Assembly (NCBI GenBank): GCA_913057815.1
Contig: CAJXOV010000131.1
Span: 1 to 6,457 of the forward strand
DNA from: an uncultured Flavobacteriales bacterium
Lineage (GTDB): Bacteria > Bacteroidota > Bacteroidia > Flavobacteriales_D > Sanyastnellaceae
Direction: 5' to 3'
Length of the DNA stretch: 6,457 bases
The translations under genes were made by a program, and so were the position numbers. Of the stretch, positions 6,381 through 6,457 are shown one piece after another; position 1 is the stretch's first letter, and the number at the start of each line of letters is the position of its first letter. The notes beneath the pieces were generated by a model. That model made no database searches and had not been told where the DNA came from. It saw nothing but the letters and a program-made list of their open reading frames with translations.

Positions 6381-6457
6381 TTATAGATAACGTTCTTTTA
6401 ATATATCCACGTGGTGGATAGCATGTCCTGCAATTAGGTAACCAATGCCTCTTACAT
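6381..6457 (-). CDS. DinB-like protein, C-terminal fragment (gene continues past the window)
   Basis: Reading the minus strand from the window edge gives 24 codons and a TAA stop at 6381-6383. The peptide includes RGIGYLIAGHAIHHVDILKE and ends RYL. The pattern GHxxHHxxxLKERYL is the typical C-terminal helix of DinB superfamily (DinB_2-like) four-helix metal-binding proteins, where the histidine of GHxxHH helps bind a metal. Members are often linked to stress or to thiol-dependent reactions, but the function of most is unknown. Only the end of the gene is visible; its start and most of its length lie beyond 6457. The call rests on a short but characteristic stretch. Confidence 0.72.
   Translation of the reverse strand, partial: VRGIGYLIAGHAIHHVDILKERYL

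Noticed and set aside
6402..6420. Perfect inverted repeat ATCCAC-GTG-GTGGAT that looks like an operator
   Set aside because: It falls inside the DinB-like coding fragment and is explained by the codons for the conserved Ile-His-His-Val-Asp stretch.
1..6457. CRISPR array, insertion sequence or defence system
   Set aside because: No spaced direct repeats, transposase or recognisable defence genes; all frames of substance are accounted for by the listed genes.

Overview
The window is the end of an AT-rich contig that looks like Bacteroidota, most likely a Flavobacteriia-like lineage. Three things suggest this: a met-zincin protease of the DUF5117/DUF4953 type common in that phylum, heavy use of AGA for arginine, and a TANNTTTG-type promoter with an upstream TTG in front of the tRNA gene. 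No species can be named. The first 33 bases are not genomic. They match the Nextera transposase read-2 adapter minus its first G, so real sequence begins at 34 and the apparent N-terminus of the first reading frame is an artefact.

Layout. 34-1660 (+) holds the C-terminal two thirds or so of a large zinc metalloprotease, cut by the contig end. A strong hairpin at 1686-1719 separates it from a convergent three-gene operon on the minus strand (5805 down to 1736). In order of transcription the operon encodes a GT4 family glycosyltransferase, an asparagine-synthetase-like amidotransferase without the catalytic N-terminal cysteine, and a Wzx-like polysaccharide flippase. The genes abut or overlap by one base, and none of the three has an ATG start. 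Upstream, also on the minus strand, lies a tRNA-His(GTG) gene (6063-6137) with its own promoter, a hairpin in its leader, and a terminator. The last 77 bases hold the C-terminal end of a DinB-like protein whose gene continues beyond the window.

How it fits together. The operon looks like a small surface-glycan module: the glycosyltransferase adds a sugar on the cytoplasmic side, the amidotransferase-like protein may modify a sugar or precursor, and the flippase may move the lipid-linked glycan across the inner membrane. That joint role is inferred from gene order and family. I found no CRISPR array, insertion sequence, phage gene or integration signature. The points most worth a second look are the degenerate amidotransferase, the TAA-TTG in-frame junction, the non-ATG starts, and the two U-U mismatches in the tRNA-His acceptor stem.
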